Positions 31,884-45,361 of a stretch of 64,000 nucleotides of DNA are shown here, in pieces (the first letter of the stretch is position 1; the number at the start of each line of letters is the position of its first letter). This stretch comes from Globisporangium splendens. Its lineage: Eukaryota; Oomycota; Peronosporomycetes; Pythiales; Pythiaceae. The DNA is taken from positions 1 through 64,000 of the forward strand of contig VFIW01000071.1 of the NCBI GenBank assembly GCA_006386115.1, given 5' to 3'. The notes under the pieces are model-generated. The model searched no databases. It saw only the letters and a list, made by a program, of their open reading frames with translations, and was not told the origin of the DNA. A program made the position numbers and the translations under genes.

Positions 31884-34800
31884 GATGAATCTTGTTGACA
31901 CCCTCGAGGATGATGCTCTTCGCGCCACGGACACACGAGACGTCAAAGCATTCCATCGACAGCACCACACCTACTACTATACACTGCCTTCAGGCGGCAG
32001 TGCCAGCAGTAGGCTCGACCGATGGTACTGCAGCAACGACCATCTCGACTGGGTTCGCAGCGTCTACCAAAGCGTAGCTGGTCCATTCTCCGATCACAAT
32101 GGAGTCACGATCCGGGTAGCTGCTCCTGACAAGGTGATCCAAAGCAAGAAACCTCGAGTTGTCTATCCACTTCCGAAGAATGCAGCGGCGCATTCGGCGA
32201 GTATTGGAAAAGGTTTCTTCGAAAAAGCTCATGATCAACTTGATGAATTACGTGGACGTTACTCTTCGCCTCGTGATTATGCTCTGGCCACAGCAAATTG
32301 GTGAGGTGAAGCCAAGATCGCGCTCAGGATCGGGTACCTTGAAGCTAAAAAATCGTACTTTGCCAGATTGAATCAAGGATACAAGAAGAAAATCCAGAGG
32401 TTGCAACGACGCCTCTCAGAATCGGAAGCGCAGATGCTCGATCACTCTGGTGGAGCGGTGGGTGATCAAAACGTGGAGTTGTCGCAAGAGTTTCTTACCA
32501 CCGCCACGAGTATTCGTCGTGCCATTGCAGAATGCAAATCGAAGTGGCAGGCTTCAAAACGGGACCGCATTTTTCGGGAGCACATACATCATGAACGAAA
32601 AACGAGCAAATCCTTCTACAAGCGTATCTCGACCAAGTTCCTTGACAACACTATCTTCACACTCGGTGGCACAGCGACTTACGGACCCATGCGTTCACGA
32701 GAACTTGCTGACGACATGGGAGAAGAATGGAAATCAATCATGCAACAGGCGCCCACTCTGCAAACTGACATCGATCAAATCCTTGATCCAGGAACAGCTA
32801 TTCCTCCGTCGGACAGATTAGGCTTCCTGCTCAAACCGATCTATTCGAGTGAAATTAAACAGGCTGTGAAGAAATGCAAGAGAGGCAAAGCTCACGGTCC
32901 TGACGAACTCGGCAACGACTGGTACAGAGACCACTGTGACGAGATTACCGGCCTATTCGAGCGACTTTTCAACTTGTGGATACCCGAATGTGTTCTGCCA
33001 AGTTCGCTCAGTGAAGCACATATTCACTGCATAAAAAAGTCCGTCTCTGCTGCATCGCCGCTGGACTACAGACCAATCGCACTCCTCAACTCTGATTACA
33101 AAATATTCACACGGATATTTGCAACCAGATTACGAACTGTGCTCCCTTGGCTTATCCATCACATGCAAGCTGGTTTCGTTCCAGGGCGAGCAATCCCGAC
33201 GACGATCGATGTGTTATTGGCTGCGCAACAGCGGGCCACGAGCGACCCCGCCATGTCCAGAGCGATCGCGTTGCTCCTTGATTTTGCTAAAGCCTATGAT
33301 TCACTCGATCGCAGCTTTCTGGCACAAGCGCTCCAGCATCTTGGATTCCCATTGAAGTTCGTACGCTTAGTGAAGGTGTTACACTCTCAAACCACTTACA
33401 AGTTCATTGTCAACGGTTTCCTGTCGAGAAAGTACAACGTAACATCCGGAATTCGTCAAGGATGTCCGCTGGCCCCTCTTCTCTTCATCTTGGCGTTAGA
33501 GGTTCTTTATCGGAAAATCGAAGCGAGTGACGAAATACACGGCGTTGAACTCCAGGCAGCAGGATGCGCAACTGAAGTCAGACTTGGAGGATACGCAGAC
33601 GACACGACCATTTATCTTAGCGATCCCAAGGATATTAACGCCGTTTTTGCAATCCTGGACAAATATGGAGCAGCTTCTGGGCTTCGAGTCAATCGGCACA
33701 AATCTGCAGTATTACCGCTGAACAAGGGATATAGCTCCACCGAAGAGTCAGTCAGTGACATTCATGTGCTACAACGTGAGGAACATTGCCGCTACCTCGG
33801 CATCCAAGTCGTACAAACGCCTTCGAATGCAAGTAACTGGTCCAAGTGCATCCAAGCCTTACGTGTCAGACTTCGACTTGCGCGTCTCAAAACTCACTCT
33901 GTCGCCCAACGCGCAACAATTGCCAGTGCCGTCATCATACCCAAAGTGCTTTACGTGGCCAGGCACTCCTGGCCCTCTACGGCTATTGTCAATCAGCTAC
34001 ACGACCTAGTGAAACAATTTGTCTGGGGCTCAAGGAATGGTAAGCCTGCGGAACCGTGGATGAAGGAAGAACAAGCTGAGCTCAAAAAAATGAATGGAGG
34101 CTTGTCAGTACCCAACATCAGAACTGAGCTGATGACGATGAGTGCCACAGCAGTCTCCAGATGGGCAATCACTGCCTCTCACATCGATCAGGTCATCGGG
34201 GAAATCTTGCTGCACAACACAAGGACTTCTTCGACGTACATCACGCCGCTCGATGCAATTCCAAGGCGGCCACTCCAGCTTCGTGATAACATGTGGACAA
34301 CTGGCGCGGCATTATGTGCGTCGCTCCATTCTCGACCCTATGAGCCCAGAGAACGTGATAATGTACGTTGGTGTTGCGAGCACTTCAAGTCGACAATTGT
34401 GCAGACTCAATGGGACGGCGATGTGTTCCAGATCGACCTCAGCTCTAAAATGCCTGACAGGCTTCCAGGTATCATCGCTGAAGGACGAAAGCTACGTGGG
34501 ACATTCTGTGCAGAATGGCTGCCATACATGACCTCGACTGCAGATGGGTGGCTTCTTGATTCCAACGGCTCCCTTACAAGCTTGCTCACACATCATTATC
34601 AGTTGGAACAGCACAACTGGGCGACATACTTCGATGGGAGCGGATAAGACCAGGAGTGCTTAACTTCATCCCAACATGTGGAATCTCCGGATTCTCCCGG
34701 CCGTCTATTCGAGCGCTCGAGCGGTTATGTGCCACGTTGGTATCCAACTTCCCACAGCTTCTGTATCGACCACAGCAAACAAATGTGCTTCGGCTGTACA

Positions 34801-36431
34801 ACGGACAACGTCATTATAACCACGAATGGCATCTGCACACCAGTGAAGCAACTCGGACCCACGTCGACACGACCCTAGTCAAAGCTACGCATACAGTTCA
34901 CTCCGCAATGGACTGTGACGTCATGGCAACAAGAGACTTGAACGGGCAGAAGGTGTCTTTCCATGCACATCCACGTTTCACAAGAATCGTGCAACTATGG
35001 GGTGGCAACGGACGATACAATACGGCCAGATCTTTCTATCGGCAACAAGTTGCAGCAACGAGGACACAAATTGGCCAAGATACTCGAGATGCAGCAGTCA
35101 ACAAAGCTGTCCAAACAGCAGGATCTCTGTGGCCAGGACTGCAATTAATCCAATGGAGCGAATTACACAACATCCCAGGGATTACTGCTTATACGGCTCA
35201 GACTCTTCTCCGGCTGAAAGCCAACCGACTCTCCATGTGGAACTAGGAGAAAGCTGATCTGTCCTGCTCGAATCCCGAATGTTCCCAAGTTGTCCAATCT
35301 TCTGTTCAACATCTCTTCTGGGAGTGTCCGAAAGCCAAACTCGTGTGGAACTACTTTTATGCGCTATGGGCGAAGATCGGAATCACTCCTGGTCACGACC
35401 CCGCAACCTGGATCTTCAGTCTGGATCTACCAGATACTCCAAGGCGTGCATGGACCACGATCAAGAGACACATTATCGGACACAAGTTCTCCAATGAACA
35501 TCTCCAAGATCATCTCTATTCCGTCGCACACATGCTGTGGCGATATATGAGCGTGTCGCTCATACAGACCATTTGGTGTGCGCATCTGCGACGCATGGAT
35601 TCGGATCCAATCAAATCGACTGCTGAGATGGCGATCATGATGACCAGATTAGAGGCGGGAATGCGAAACCTCACACGACTCGCTGAAGCGCAAGCTGGAG
35701 ACTCTGACGGTCACACGGTTGCAGCAGTTCTCAAGGCATATGTCGACTGCTTTCTCAGTCAAACCGACGCCATCCCCTTGACTCCAAGTGATACTCGCGG
35801 CGTTTACCTGTTGTTTTTCGATGGTGGATCACTCGGCAATCCAGGACCAGGAGGGACTGGATCCATTATCGTGCGTGTCCACAAGGACTCGCACACAGCC
35901 AGTTTAATTTGGGCCGCGAGCATGGCGTATAGCAGGAAGGACACGACCAACAACTTTGCCGAGTACTGGGGTCTCATACATGGACTCCGAGAAGCCCAAC
36001 GCAGTCACTTCGAACCGTTGTACGTTATTGGAGACAGTGCACTCATTATCTCCCAACAGAGAATGCATCGGTCCCCTCGACAGCACCGATTGGCACGTTT
36101 ATACCTGACAAGTCGACGACTCGCGGATTACATCGACATCCGAGGATGGTACCATCACTACCGTGCCTTCAACAAGATGGCGGACTCAGCCGCCAACCTA
36201 GCCATGGACACCAGAGCCTCAACGCAGGCTCACTTCCCAACTCATCGAGCTGCTTTCAACAATCTCACCCAGGATCTTGACAACGACGTCATGCATTGGC
36301 TTATGCGAAGTTCGGAAGACCCAAGGTCATTGGACAACACAAGGGAGCCTCACATAGGACCAAGAGAACATGCCATCCTGGTCAAAGATTATTTAGCAAT
36401 TAGAAGTGATCTAGTGCAATCCGCGCTATAG
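31884..36431 (+). pseudogene. LINE-B copy 4 ORF2, broken
   Basis: APE C-terminal part, RT (YADD present), zinc motif and RNase H. Breaks: TGA at about 32302 (TGG in copy 2), a one-base deletion near 34572 (CCCTTAC against CCCCTTAC), and TAG at about 35245 where other copies read TTT. The RNase H motif reads GGSLGNPGPGG, with Leu for the usual Arg. The longest intact piece is 32368-34647 (759 codons). Confidence 0.82.
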
Positions 36432-36537
36432 ACACATTTACACTCCTAGATGAAATTTGTAATGAAGATTAGGTAGGAGAATGGATATTGTAGGTCACGA
36501 CGATGAACCTAAATATACCTCACCTTATAAAGATAAA
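31884..36537 (+). mobile_element. LINE-B copy 4, 5'-truncated, head-to-tail with copy 2
   Basis: Begins inside the APE domain (NLVDTLEDDALRATDTRD) with no DNA between it and the tail of copy 2. It ends with the same 3' UTR and tail CCTTATAAAGATAAAG at 36537. I find no TSD linking the 36538 flank with either possible left boundary. Confidence 0.85.
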
Positions 36538-37179
36538 GTGTTTGGTGAAGGAGTGTTGCATGTTGGCTACAGGTTGTGTGTTCTTATATGGAGTTGAAGT
36601 TTTGGTTTTGGCGAATGCGATTGGCTATTGGTGTGGATTAGACGAGGGAGTGGGGTTTCTAACGTTTCTAAGGATGAGTCTTCAACATCGACGAACAAAG
36701 ACACTGAGCGAGTGTTTGTCACGGGAACGAACATGCGATCTCCATGTAAGCTGTTTGCTGCCCAGACAATGTCTCTCTCGAGAACAAAATCGCATGAGCA
36801 CTTGCATAGTATGGTCGATGCGTTTTCGGAGTTGCTGACGATAGTGCTTCTGGTGCACGAGGTGTTGAGTGTTTCGGACTAGTGTACGGGACTCGTGATG
36901 TCCAATTGTGGGAGAATGATTCTTTCCAATTCGCTTGTGGAGCTGTTGCAGCGCGAGTCTGGTTCTGGTTCTGTCTTTGGTTTTGGTCTTCGTAGCCGCT
37001 GAGACGATATACCACAGCAGCAAGCACAGAGCGTGCACCATCGACAACAAGCCCGGGATTCGTGCCAAATGCTGTGCATGCACACGCACGTGGACGCGTT
37101 TGCCGAATCTATGAGACTGCGATCTCAGCTGCGATTGTTCCTTTTTTTATTTTATTTTTTATTGAGGTAACTGCCGGAC
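36538..37179 (+). other. Unassigned DNA, possibly decayed gypsy 3' part
   Basis: No clear gene. Minus-strand frames at 36682-37089 and 36719-37027 are open for about 100-135 codons but show no recognisable motif. Position downstream (in minus sense) of the decayed integrase suggests they could be the C-terminal remains of that element. Confidence 0.35.
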
Positions 37180-37990
37180 GCAATGGATACAGTTCTCATG
37201 CATTCGCGATCAGCTCCGAACCAATATTTAGTGGCGAGCTGGTGTGAGTTCAATGGAGTGTATCGTAGGTCGGTTTCGAACGGGAACATCTTGATGCTCG
37301 AGTTGACCTTGAGTTGATTGTGTACTCGGTGGTTGCAACGTGGATGTCCAAGTCATTCTGCAAGGGTCCAACGAACTATCGGAGTTATTCGCGAAGTGTA
37401 CGGTACACTCGCTCTGTTTGTCCGTGGCCATGGGCGGGGCAAGCAACCGTCCAGTTCTGCTTGATGCCGATGGCCATGAAGTCGTGCTGCCAAAACTTGG
37501 ACACGAACATTGAATCTATGACACAATTCTGGCCAACATCTCATAGTGACACCAGATGTGGTCGATGGAGTGGTATGCTACTTGCTCCGCTGTCGCGGCC
37601 TTGCAAGTTGCCACAAAGTGGTACCGTTTCGTCAGTCGGTCGACTACACATCAGATCTAATCAATCTTGAACTTTGGTTTGCGTAAAATCCGTGGCCAAG
37701 TCAATCGAAAACGAGCGCCAGCGCTCTTCGGGGATGCTCACTGGCTCAAAGAGTCCTGGAGACGTGGACACGCGTGACTTGTTGCGTCGGCACGATTCAC
37801 TGTCGCCAAGGAAGCTTTGGATCGACTTGATCAGCTTCGTGCATAACTTATGCTTTGTTAGCGCATGGTGTGTTCCCTCGCCGCCTGAATGTCCACCGCA
37901 ATTGGAGTCGCAGCACTCTTGGACGATCAACTGACATATCTTTGCCGCGTTGGGAACCACGAGAGTAGAGAAGACGCCGACATTAGTGTG
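37180..37990 (-). pseudogene. Decayed Ty3/gypsy integrase
   Basis: Minus-strand frames 37661-37960 and 37228-37446, with the stretch between, add up to an integrase: a zinc-binding N-terminus (HSGGEGTHHALTKH, C..C as DSESCRRNKS), the core start ERWRSFSIDLATDF, and around 37430 a GHGQTERVYRTLREYL-like reading with frameshifts. It is a third gypsy type, distinct from Gypsy-0 to Gypsy-3. No LTR, RT or gag is attached. Confidence 0.65.
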
Positions 37991-38457
37991 ACATTACGTG
38001 GTGAATGTAGAAAATAACACATCGATTATCAATTGGACCAACGGGTGAGCTCTTGCTTGGTCGCAATTCACCACAGTTGCAAATAAAACCGGGTCAAGTC
38101 TAGATCTTAGTACAGTGTGTCGCTGTTGATCATTCGTTATCGTAATGTGTACCCTTGAATGGCTCTTTCGAATCGGACATGCCAGAAAGCACTCCATTAA
38201 GATACACTTAATCGGTTTCACATCGAGCGAATAAATGTAAAATTTGTATATAAGCAGGAACTAGGCACAGGGGGCTTTGTTCAAGAGAATTACACTCTGT
38301 CAATTATGCAACGGCCATGACCTAGCCTTTCTGTGACTGTTCATTCCTCCAACCATGCGTCACTGACTTGGTAGGTCATGGCACAGAGAACTCTTTCCTA
38401 AATACAACGCTATGGATACTCCAGAGGGCTTTTTGCCCTTTTTTTTCGTTTCGTGGG
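37991..38457 (+). other. Unassigned DNA left of the solo LTR
   Basis: No gene recognised. A TATA-like GTATATAAGC at about 38247 and a T-rich run (about 38431-38446) are the only features I note. Confidence 0.35.
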
Positions 38458-38852
38458 TGTAACGGGAATGCCCGTTACACGGCGTACACGTGCGTTGAGG
38501 AAGCGCAGGTGAGAGGAAGGGCACAGCGGTAACGCTGTGTCCAAAAAGAAGGAAGGGAGCTTTGCGCGATAACGTGCAAAAAGAGAAGTGAATTGAAATC
38601 TTAAGGTTTGAAATGCAAATCTGATGGGTTGTTCCTACGGCGTCTTCGATTGGTAGATAGTCGGGTATCCAATCCGACTATCATCCAATGAGATTAAGCT
38701 TCAATGGAATGTTCTTATTGGCTAAAAATGCAATTGGCTACATACAGTGTTGATGGGTTAACGAGTGGGTTTGTAGAGAGCGGTAGAACCCGTGTGGGTA
38801 TGACCCACACTCTTTGTACCCAAGAACCCATGTAATGGGAAGCCCCATTACA
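38458..38852 (-). repeat. Solo LTR of the Gypsy-3 family
   Basis: 395 bp, homologous along its length to the Gypsy-3 3' LTR (52496-52918) in reverse orientation. It is flanked by a 5-bp direct repeat GTGGG (38453-38457 and 38853-38857), the TSD expected for this class. Both ends are hairpins: TGTAACGGG-AATG-CCCGTTACA at 38458-38479 and TGTAATGGG-AAGC-CCCATTACA at 38831-38852. Solo LTRs arise when the two LTRs of an element recombine. Confidence 0.88.
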
Positions 38853-39593
38853 GTGGGTATTTCGCCTCCTTTCGTTCCTTCTTTTTAATCAACAAGGTTT
38901 TTATGCCTGGCTTAGCCGAGCAGGTGGGGGCTCGCGTTACGGCAACATTTCAACGACAGCACTGCACGCCCAAATGTTGTTCTATAGCAGCATTTTGGTA
39001 TTGTCACAGATATCTATCACTTAAAGCAACGTTTCTTCAAAAGCAACATATAAATTACTTCTCTCTGCAAGACACGCTCTGTAAAGTACCGTTAGCTTAC
39101 AGGTCCCAAATTGAATTTTGAAATATTGCGGTTAGATTACTAGACAAAAACGAAGATAACGCTCCAAGCAATGGACGACGAGTGGAATTTCATAAGCACT
39201 CGGGACATCAGATTGCAAGCAGCAACAAGTGTGATTTGTTGAAGATGGAAGACGATCAGTCGAGATACCCCGAGTGCGGAAGCTGCCAACAAGCAGCAAG
39301 CTCCTCCAGCAGCAACGCCGCCAGGGGTGGGCTTGCGTACCAGCTTGTTCGCTCTTGCAAGCAAAAGCGTCACCAACCGGAGTCGAAAGTGATGGAAATG
39401 TTGCAGGTTTTACGCTCTTGATCTTCCTGGTGGTGACCGAGCTTGCATTCGTGATGAACTCTCTGTTGCGAGCCAAAGCGTGTTACAACAAATAAAACAT
39501 GCAAGACAGGGTGTATGGGATTGATATCCCTGAACGCCTACCAACGGGTCAGTACAACCCAGGCTTCATTGCGAATTTAAATCGATGCTGCGG
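38853..39593 (+). other. Unassigned DNA between solo LTR and Gypsy-1
   Basis: Overlapping short ORFs in both directions (39132-39495) show no domain. Just before Gypsy-1 the bases read in one frame as KSMLRL, which joins in phase to LATGATV across Gypsy-1 (47106), resembling KTMIVRLANGSTV of Gypsy-2 protease; this is weak but could be the missing left edge of Gypsy-3. Confidence 0.35.
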
Positions 39594-40242
39594 TGTAAGA
39601 GGGCGCTGTTTACAACAGTCCCTCAAACACGGCACACACGCTTGTGCCAGAGGAAGCGATCTCCCGACTTGGAGGGAGGAAGGAGACTTGAGGGCTTGGA
39701 GGAAAAATTGCAACTGAATTAAAAATGGTTATGGTTCCTGTCGCTACTTACAAATGAACCCCAAGGGATCCTACAGGTTTTATAACTAAAACCTAAACAT
39801 ACACAATAAAACCTATGAATCTGATATATAAAACCTTGGGTACACTGAGGTTGAACCTACGGGATCTTCTAGAAGCTTGAACTTCAAGTCTTGTATAAAA
39901 TCCCTGCAAAGTGATTGGCTCGCGCCACTCACTCCAGGTGGCAGAGACACGTCGGTCTCGTCGCCAGCCCAGTTTCCCAAGCAGGAACCATCACTCAGTA
40001 CTTGATTAGTACATGGATGTCATCGCTCAGTACTGATTAGTACATGAGAACAACATTCTGCACTGATCAGCACAGAGAACACTCGTGACGTCATCGAATG
40101 ACGTCACACGTGCATGTGGGGACTGTCTTACCGTAATCCCTTTGTTATTTGTGTCTCCACAATGCACGCTGAAGGTGGTGTGTGCCACACTAGATCTGGG
40201 ACAGATCCACCTTCATGTAATGGCTGGTTATGGCCCATTACA
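39594..40242 (-). repeat. 3' LTR of Gypsy-1 (Gypsy-2 type)
   Basis: 649 bp, the same length as the Gypsy-2 LTRs and nearly identical to them in reverse. In element sense it starts TGTAATGGGCCATAACC and ends GCCCTCTTACA. A purine-rich AAGGAGGGGATGA precedes it (40243-40255 on the plus strand as the complement), the likely polypurine tract. Confidence 0.85.
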
Positions 40243-40318
40243 TCATCCCCTCCTTAAAGTCACAAGTACCTTGCGTACTTTTGCAGACCTTTCGGAGCAG
40301 TTCACTTTGCAATTGGCA

Positions 40319-41386
40319 ATGAAGCGACCAAGTGACCAAGTGAACCGTGAAGAACGTCCGTCGTCCAAGCGACAGCAGACAGCTCCAGAACTCTTCGACA
40401 TTTCTCCCATTCTGAAGAAGAAGGGGGAGCTCGAGTTCTACAAGGAGCGGTTCTTCAGTTGGCGTCGGATCAACGATCGTGATGATCCGAACCAACACAT
40501 CGCAGCCCAGAGAGACTCATGGCGAACATTTGTTCGTCTTGAGAACGAGAACAAGATGGAGCGTCTTCTTCGTCGTGGCAACGCTCGTGCCGAAAGAAGA
40601 ACTCCCGCTGACGACAGAGCGAACCGTAGCTCTGGTCGTCGTAGTGTCGCCCCTGGCGACGCTACAAGCAGTTCTCATAGCTGCGGACCACGTCGGGAAC
40701 ATCAGACTCCAATGTCTGACGAGGCTCCCACGTGTCCCGAGCTCGGTGGATATCCACGCCACCGAACTCTGTAGAAGCGTTGATGGTTCAACTGCTTCTT
40801 TCCTCGACGATGAGTCGGTCGATCTTCATGATCAACAATCGACTCAACCACCCAGCGATGCTCTCCCTGAGAGTCTAACAACGGGGGTGGGGCTGAACGA
40901 GAAAACGATTGAGCGACTCTGGAAGTGGAAGAGTGCTCATCGTGGGCAAATCGAGGCTTTGCAGCAGCGTTGTTCGACGCTTGAGGAACGCTGCGAGAGT
41001 CTCGAGAACCTTGTCGCCGATCATGAGTCGAAGATCGATGATCTGACAGAAGGTTCTGCCCAGTGTTCGGCTTTGGAGTCCCGTTATGAGGAACGGTTCC
41101 AACAGGTTCAGGACGAACTTGTTCGACTCCGGAAGAACGAGAAGTCTCGTGAGTTGGCTCACGATCGCCTGTTGCGCTCTGTGGAAGAGGCAGGTTCGGC
41201 TCTCGAGGTACTTCGTGGCGAGTACCATTCTCGTCTTCAAGCGTTGGAGGCAGTGAAGGACCAATCCTTCGACGTCCTGCAACTCTTGTACGCCGAGAAG
41301 AATCTCCAGAGCGATGAGCTGTTTGCTCTTCGCAATCAAGTGGAGAACTTCACGATCAGCTCGATCGTTTGCGGAAGATCTCGTAG
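40319..41386 (+). pseudogene. Antisense ORF of Gypsy-1 (coiled-coil protein), two frameshifts
   Basis: Runs opposite to gag-pol, starting at ATG 40319 (MKRPSDQVNREERPSSKRQ) just inside the 3' LTR. One frame is open to about 40735, where an extra T (CGTGTCCCGAG against CGTGCCCGAG in Gypsy-2) shifts it; the next frame is open to about 41345, where a missing A shifts it again, just before the usual end near 41386. The N-terminal part is basic and charged (KKKGELEFYKERFFSWRRI), the second half is a heptad-type coiled coil (QQRCSTLEERCESLENLV and on). No known family is recognised. It overlaps the end of pol on the other strand (40662 upward). Confidence 0.6.
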
Positions 41387-44300
41387 GATCCGCAGATCCA
41401 CTTGGAAGGTAAGGCTTTAGTCTACCCACATAAAATGTCGGGTGTAGACGCATGCGTGTAGGTATGTCTAGCGTGTAGGCATCGCCATTGCATTTCACTA
41501 CCTTGAACGGTCCAATGAACCTTGGCAGAAGCTTGGAGCTTCCCAAGTTGGACACTGCATGTTCAGGCAGGTTCGCCGTGCTAAGTAATACAAGATCATT
41601 GATCTTATATACTTGCTTGTTCTTCCTTCCGCTCTTGTCTGCTTGTTCCTTTTGCAGATCCTGAGCCTTCGCGATTGCGTCTCGAACAAACCTCACAACG
41701 GCTTGTCTCCTCACAACAAAGTCATCGACTTGCTGTTCCTCACGACTTGTTAGGTCGTTGAGGGGTTTCATCGAGTCAAAATTTGCTTTTAACTCGGACA
41801 GCATTCAGGTCATGACGACTGTGGCTCCTTAGCCATAGTCCCTCCCCCACTTAAGGTAGAAACCTCACCCATTATGGAAGCTGGCACTCGAGGATGAATG
41901 CCATAGTTCACATAAAATGGAGAGTGACCTGTCGAGACATGCGTGGAGTTGTTCAACGCAAACTCGGCAAGAGGGAGAAACTCACTCCACTCTTTGAAAG
42001 ACGTCGCATAACTGCGCAACACGTCTTCCAGGACACGATTCACTCGTTCAGTTTGACCATCTGTCTCTGGGTGTGCTGCTGTTGACATGGATAGTTTCGT
42101 ATCCAAAATGCCAAGCAGAGTACGCCAGAATCTGGATGTAAACCGAGTGTCACGGTCTGATACGATCTCTGAGGGCAGACCATGTAGGCGAAACACCACG
42201 TCTACAAAGACTTTCGCAGTCATCTCTGCCGAGATCTTGTCCGAGACCGGGGTAAGATGCACCATCTTACTGAATCGGTCCACAAACACCAGGACACCAT
42301 TCCTGCGATGTTTGTCCCTTGGAAGTCCGAATATGAAATCCATACTCACAGACTTCCAACTGTCCTGAGGGACAGGTAATGAACGAAGTGGAGCCTGAGT
42401 AGAGCCAGATGGCTTAACTCTTTGGCACACTTCGCAAGTACGCACATACTTGCGAACCCACTTGTACATGTGAGGCCAGTAGTAATCTCGAGACAAGTTG
42501 AGAAACGTTTTCTCACGTCCGAGATGGCCACTCGAAGGACCGTCATGATACTCGTACAAGAGTCGATGACGCAGACCTTCGTCGTTGGGGACAACGATCC
42601 TCGCTGGATCCCCTTCGTCAACCGCATAATACAACAGCTCATTGTGCATGCTGTAACGGTGAACACGCGATCTTGCTCTTGATGGGAGGTTTTGGAGTGC
42701 CTTATCTGAGGGATTCTTGAAATACTTGATCAGTTCTTGACATGCTTCGTCTTGCTTGTAGCCCTCAGTGATTTCTTCTTGGATTGTGCTTGTCACTCCC
42801 GTAGCAATCGCGCTGACGTCTTCACAGAGTCGGCACGCTCCGTTCGTGCCGTCACTCTTGTTCTTCGGATCATAGTCCGGACGTCTTGACAAAGCGTCAG
42901 CAAGTATGTTGGACTTGCCGGGCTTGCAGTGTACAACAAAGTTATACTCAGCAAAGAAGGAAAACCATCTTGCCATTCTTTGCGATAGGTGAGGCGTCTT
43001 TACAGCTGTCCGCAGTGATGCGTGATCAGTGTAAATAGCGAACTGCTCCTCACCAAGCAAATAGACTCGGAACTTTGCCAATGCATACTTCATGGCCAAA
43101 AGTTCTTTGTCATGGACCGGATAGTTCCTTTCTGCGGGCCTGAGTTGTCGTGATTGATACGACACAACTCTTTCTTTGCCCTCATCATCGTGTTGCATCA
43201 GTGCACACCCGATGGCATAATCGCTCGCATCGCAGACTACATGGAACGGCTTCTCATGATCTGCGAGAGCTAGGACAGGAGCTTCTCTTAAGCTCTTCTT
43301 CACTTCAGCAAACGCTGCCTGATGTTCCTCAGACCACTCCCACTCATTGTCCTTTTTCAAGAGACTCGTGAGAGGTTGCACTAATGCTGCGTAATTGCGT
43401 GTGTATTTGTGCAGGTAGTTCGCCAAACCCAACCACTGGCGTAGTTGTTTGACATTCTGAGGAATAGGCCAATCGTCAATAGCCTTGACTTTCTCAGGAT
43501 CAGCTCGAACGCCATTCTTGCCAACAAAGCAACCGAGTACAGGGATCTCAGGGGCGAAGAAGATGCATTTCTTCAAGTTAGCGTATAATTTGTTTTCACG
43601 CATAACCTGAAAAACTTGACGAGATGTTCAAGATGAACATCAACATCCTTCTTCTTTCCCAAAGCCTTACTATGGACGAAGATATCGTCAAAGTAGCTCG
43701 GTGCAAACTCTCTCAATGGACGAAGTACATTCGTGACCATTCTGTTGAAAGTTGCTGGCGCGTTCTTCAGACCTTGTGGCATTACCATCCACTCCCACAG
43801 CATATCACTAGGGGTGCTTACTGCTGTAAATGGTACATCGCTCTCACGCATACGAATCTGATAGAATCCATCCTTCAGATCGATCGCACTAAAGACAGTG
43901 CTGCCAACCATTCCATCAAGGATCATATCCTTACGTGGAACTGGGGTCTGAGCAGGCATGGTCGCACCATTCAATTTGTTGAATGCATGAATAATACGCC
44001 AACCACCTGTGGCCTTCTTAACACAGAAGTTGGGACTACAGTGCGGAGACTTGCTCTCGCGCACATGGCCAGCCTTCTGTCGCTGCGCGAAGAACTCATC
44101 GATTGCATCGACTTGTTCCTTCGGTAGCGGCCATTGCCTTGTGATACAGTACTTCGTTCCCGGAAGTACATCTATCTCGTGACGAATGCCTCTGTCCTGC
44201 GGCAATTCGTCCGGCACTTTGTCTGGAAATATGTCCGCATATTCCTTGACAAGTCCATACACGGGGTTTGTCTTTAGAGCGTCCCACGACTGCTCCTCGA

Positions 44301-45361
44301 ACCTCTCCTTCCGTGTCCTCTCATCTAACACTTCCGCAGTGTTGATGACATCGTCGGCAACTTCATCGACGATCGCACAAATTTGCGAAATTTCGCCTTT
44401 CGCCAGGCTACGCTTGAGCGTCTTCTTGCTCATCAACGGCAAGGAAATCAATTCTTGAGCCAGACTTGGAGGATTTTCAACTTGTACGTGACGCACTATC
44501 TGGCTGTCACCTTCTTCATTGTAGACTACGACGTTCACATATTCGCTTCAAGTGGCTTGTTTTTCTTTCTTCACTTCATCTTCTGCTTCTCTTGTGTCTT
44601 GATCAGGGACGCTTGCAGATCTTCGTTCTTCTTCGTCGGTCTTCTTGTCTTCTTTCCTTCTGCCAGAGCGGAACCCTTCATCGCTCTTGGCTACAGGAGT
44701 AGTCTTTTTCTGGCGCCTGACTACTCCACCTCCAGTGGTCTTCACGGGCTTGTCATTTGAGTGTGAGGGGCCATCGCACGCCTGACTCTCATTAGACACA
44801 TCTTCCACAGATGGTATATGCCCAAATTACCTCTCTTGCTGCCAGGCAGCCGAGGTCTTCGTCGACTTGCTTGTCGACGCTGATCTTCTTCTTCTTCCAG
44901 TCAATGCTCGGTTGGTACCTTCTCAACCAGGGCATTCCCAGAATCAGATCAAACTTGTCATCGAGGTCGAGTGCTATAAACTCGTCTTCACCTCGGAAAT
45001 CATCACATTCGATTGCCATACGCAACACGCGCTTAGGCATCGTCACTTTCGATCCATTCGCCAAGCGAACGATCATTTCCTTGTTCGAGATAGGCAGGTC
45101 CAAACCTTGCCTTCTCACCACTTGTGTGCGGACAAAATTGTTCGACGCACCAGTGTCTACAAGAGCCCGTAGAGGTTCTGAGTAACCATCTACCTTAACC
45201 TTGTGGACTATCAAGGCTGGCTCTTGCTCGACACGCTCACATCTGTTCGCGGAAACTTCATGTGCATTGCGCACATCGGGGCAAGAGTTCTGCGCTTCTG
45301 CGACATTCACAGAACTCTTTGTTCGCCCAGTAGGGAGCCCCGCTCCTACTGGTCGTTCCCG
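40662..45361 (-). pseudogene. Gypsy-1 pol, broken by several frameshifts
   Basis: Pieces in order: protease with LVDTGASNNF (44792-45310), a charged linker (44548-44808), RT with FSAIDLKDGFYQIRM and YFDD (43573-44538), RT end, RNase H (DASDYAIGCALMQ, TDHASLRT) and integrase (HLGREKTF, CEVCQRVK, SMDFIFGLP, SDRDTRF, DGQTERVNR; 41810-43603), then the C-terminal part (40875-41804). Breaks lie near 44800, 44540, 43600, 41810, 41345 and 40735; the last two also disrupt the antisense ORF. The chromodomain end can be followed to the TAG at 40662-40664. Confidence 0.82.
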
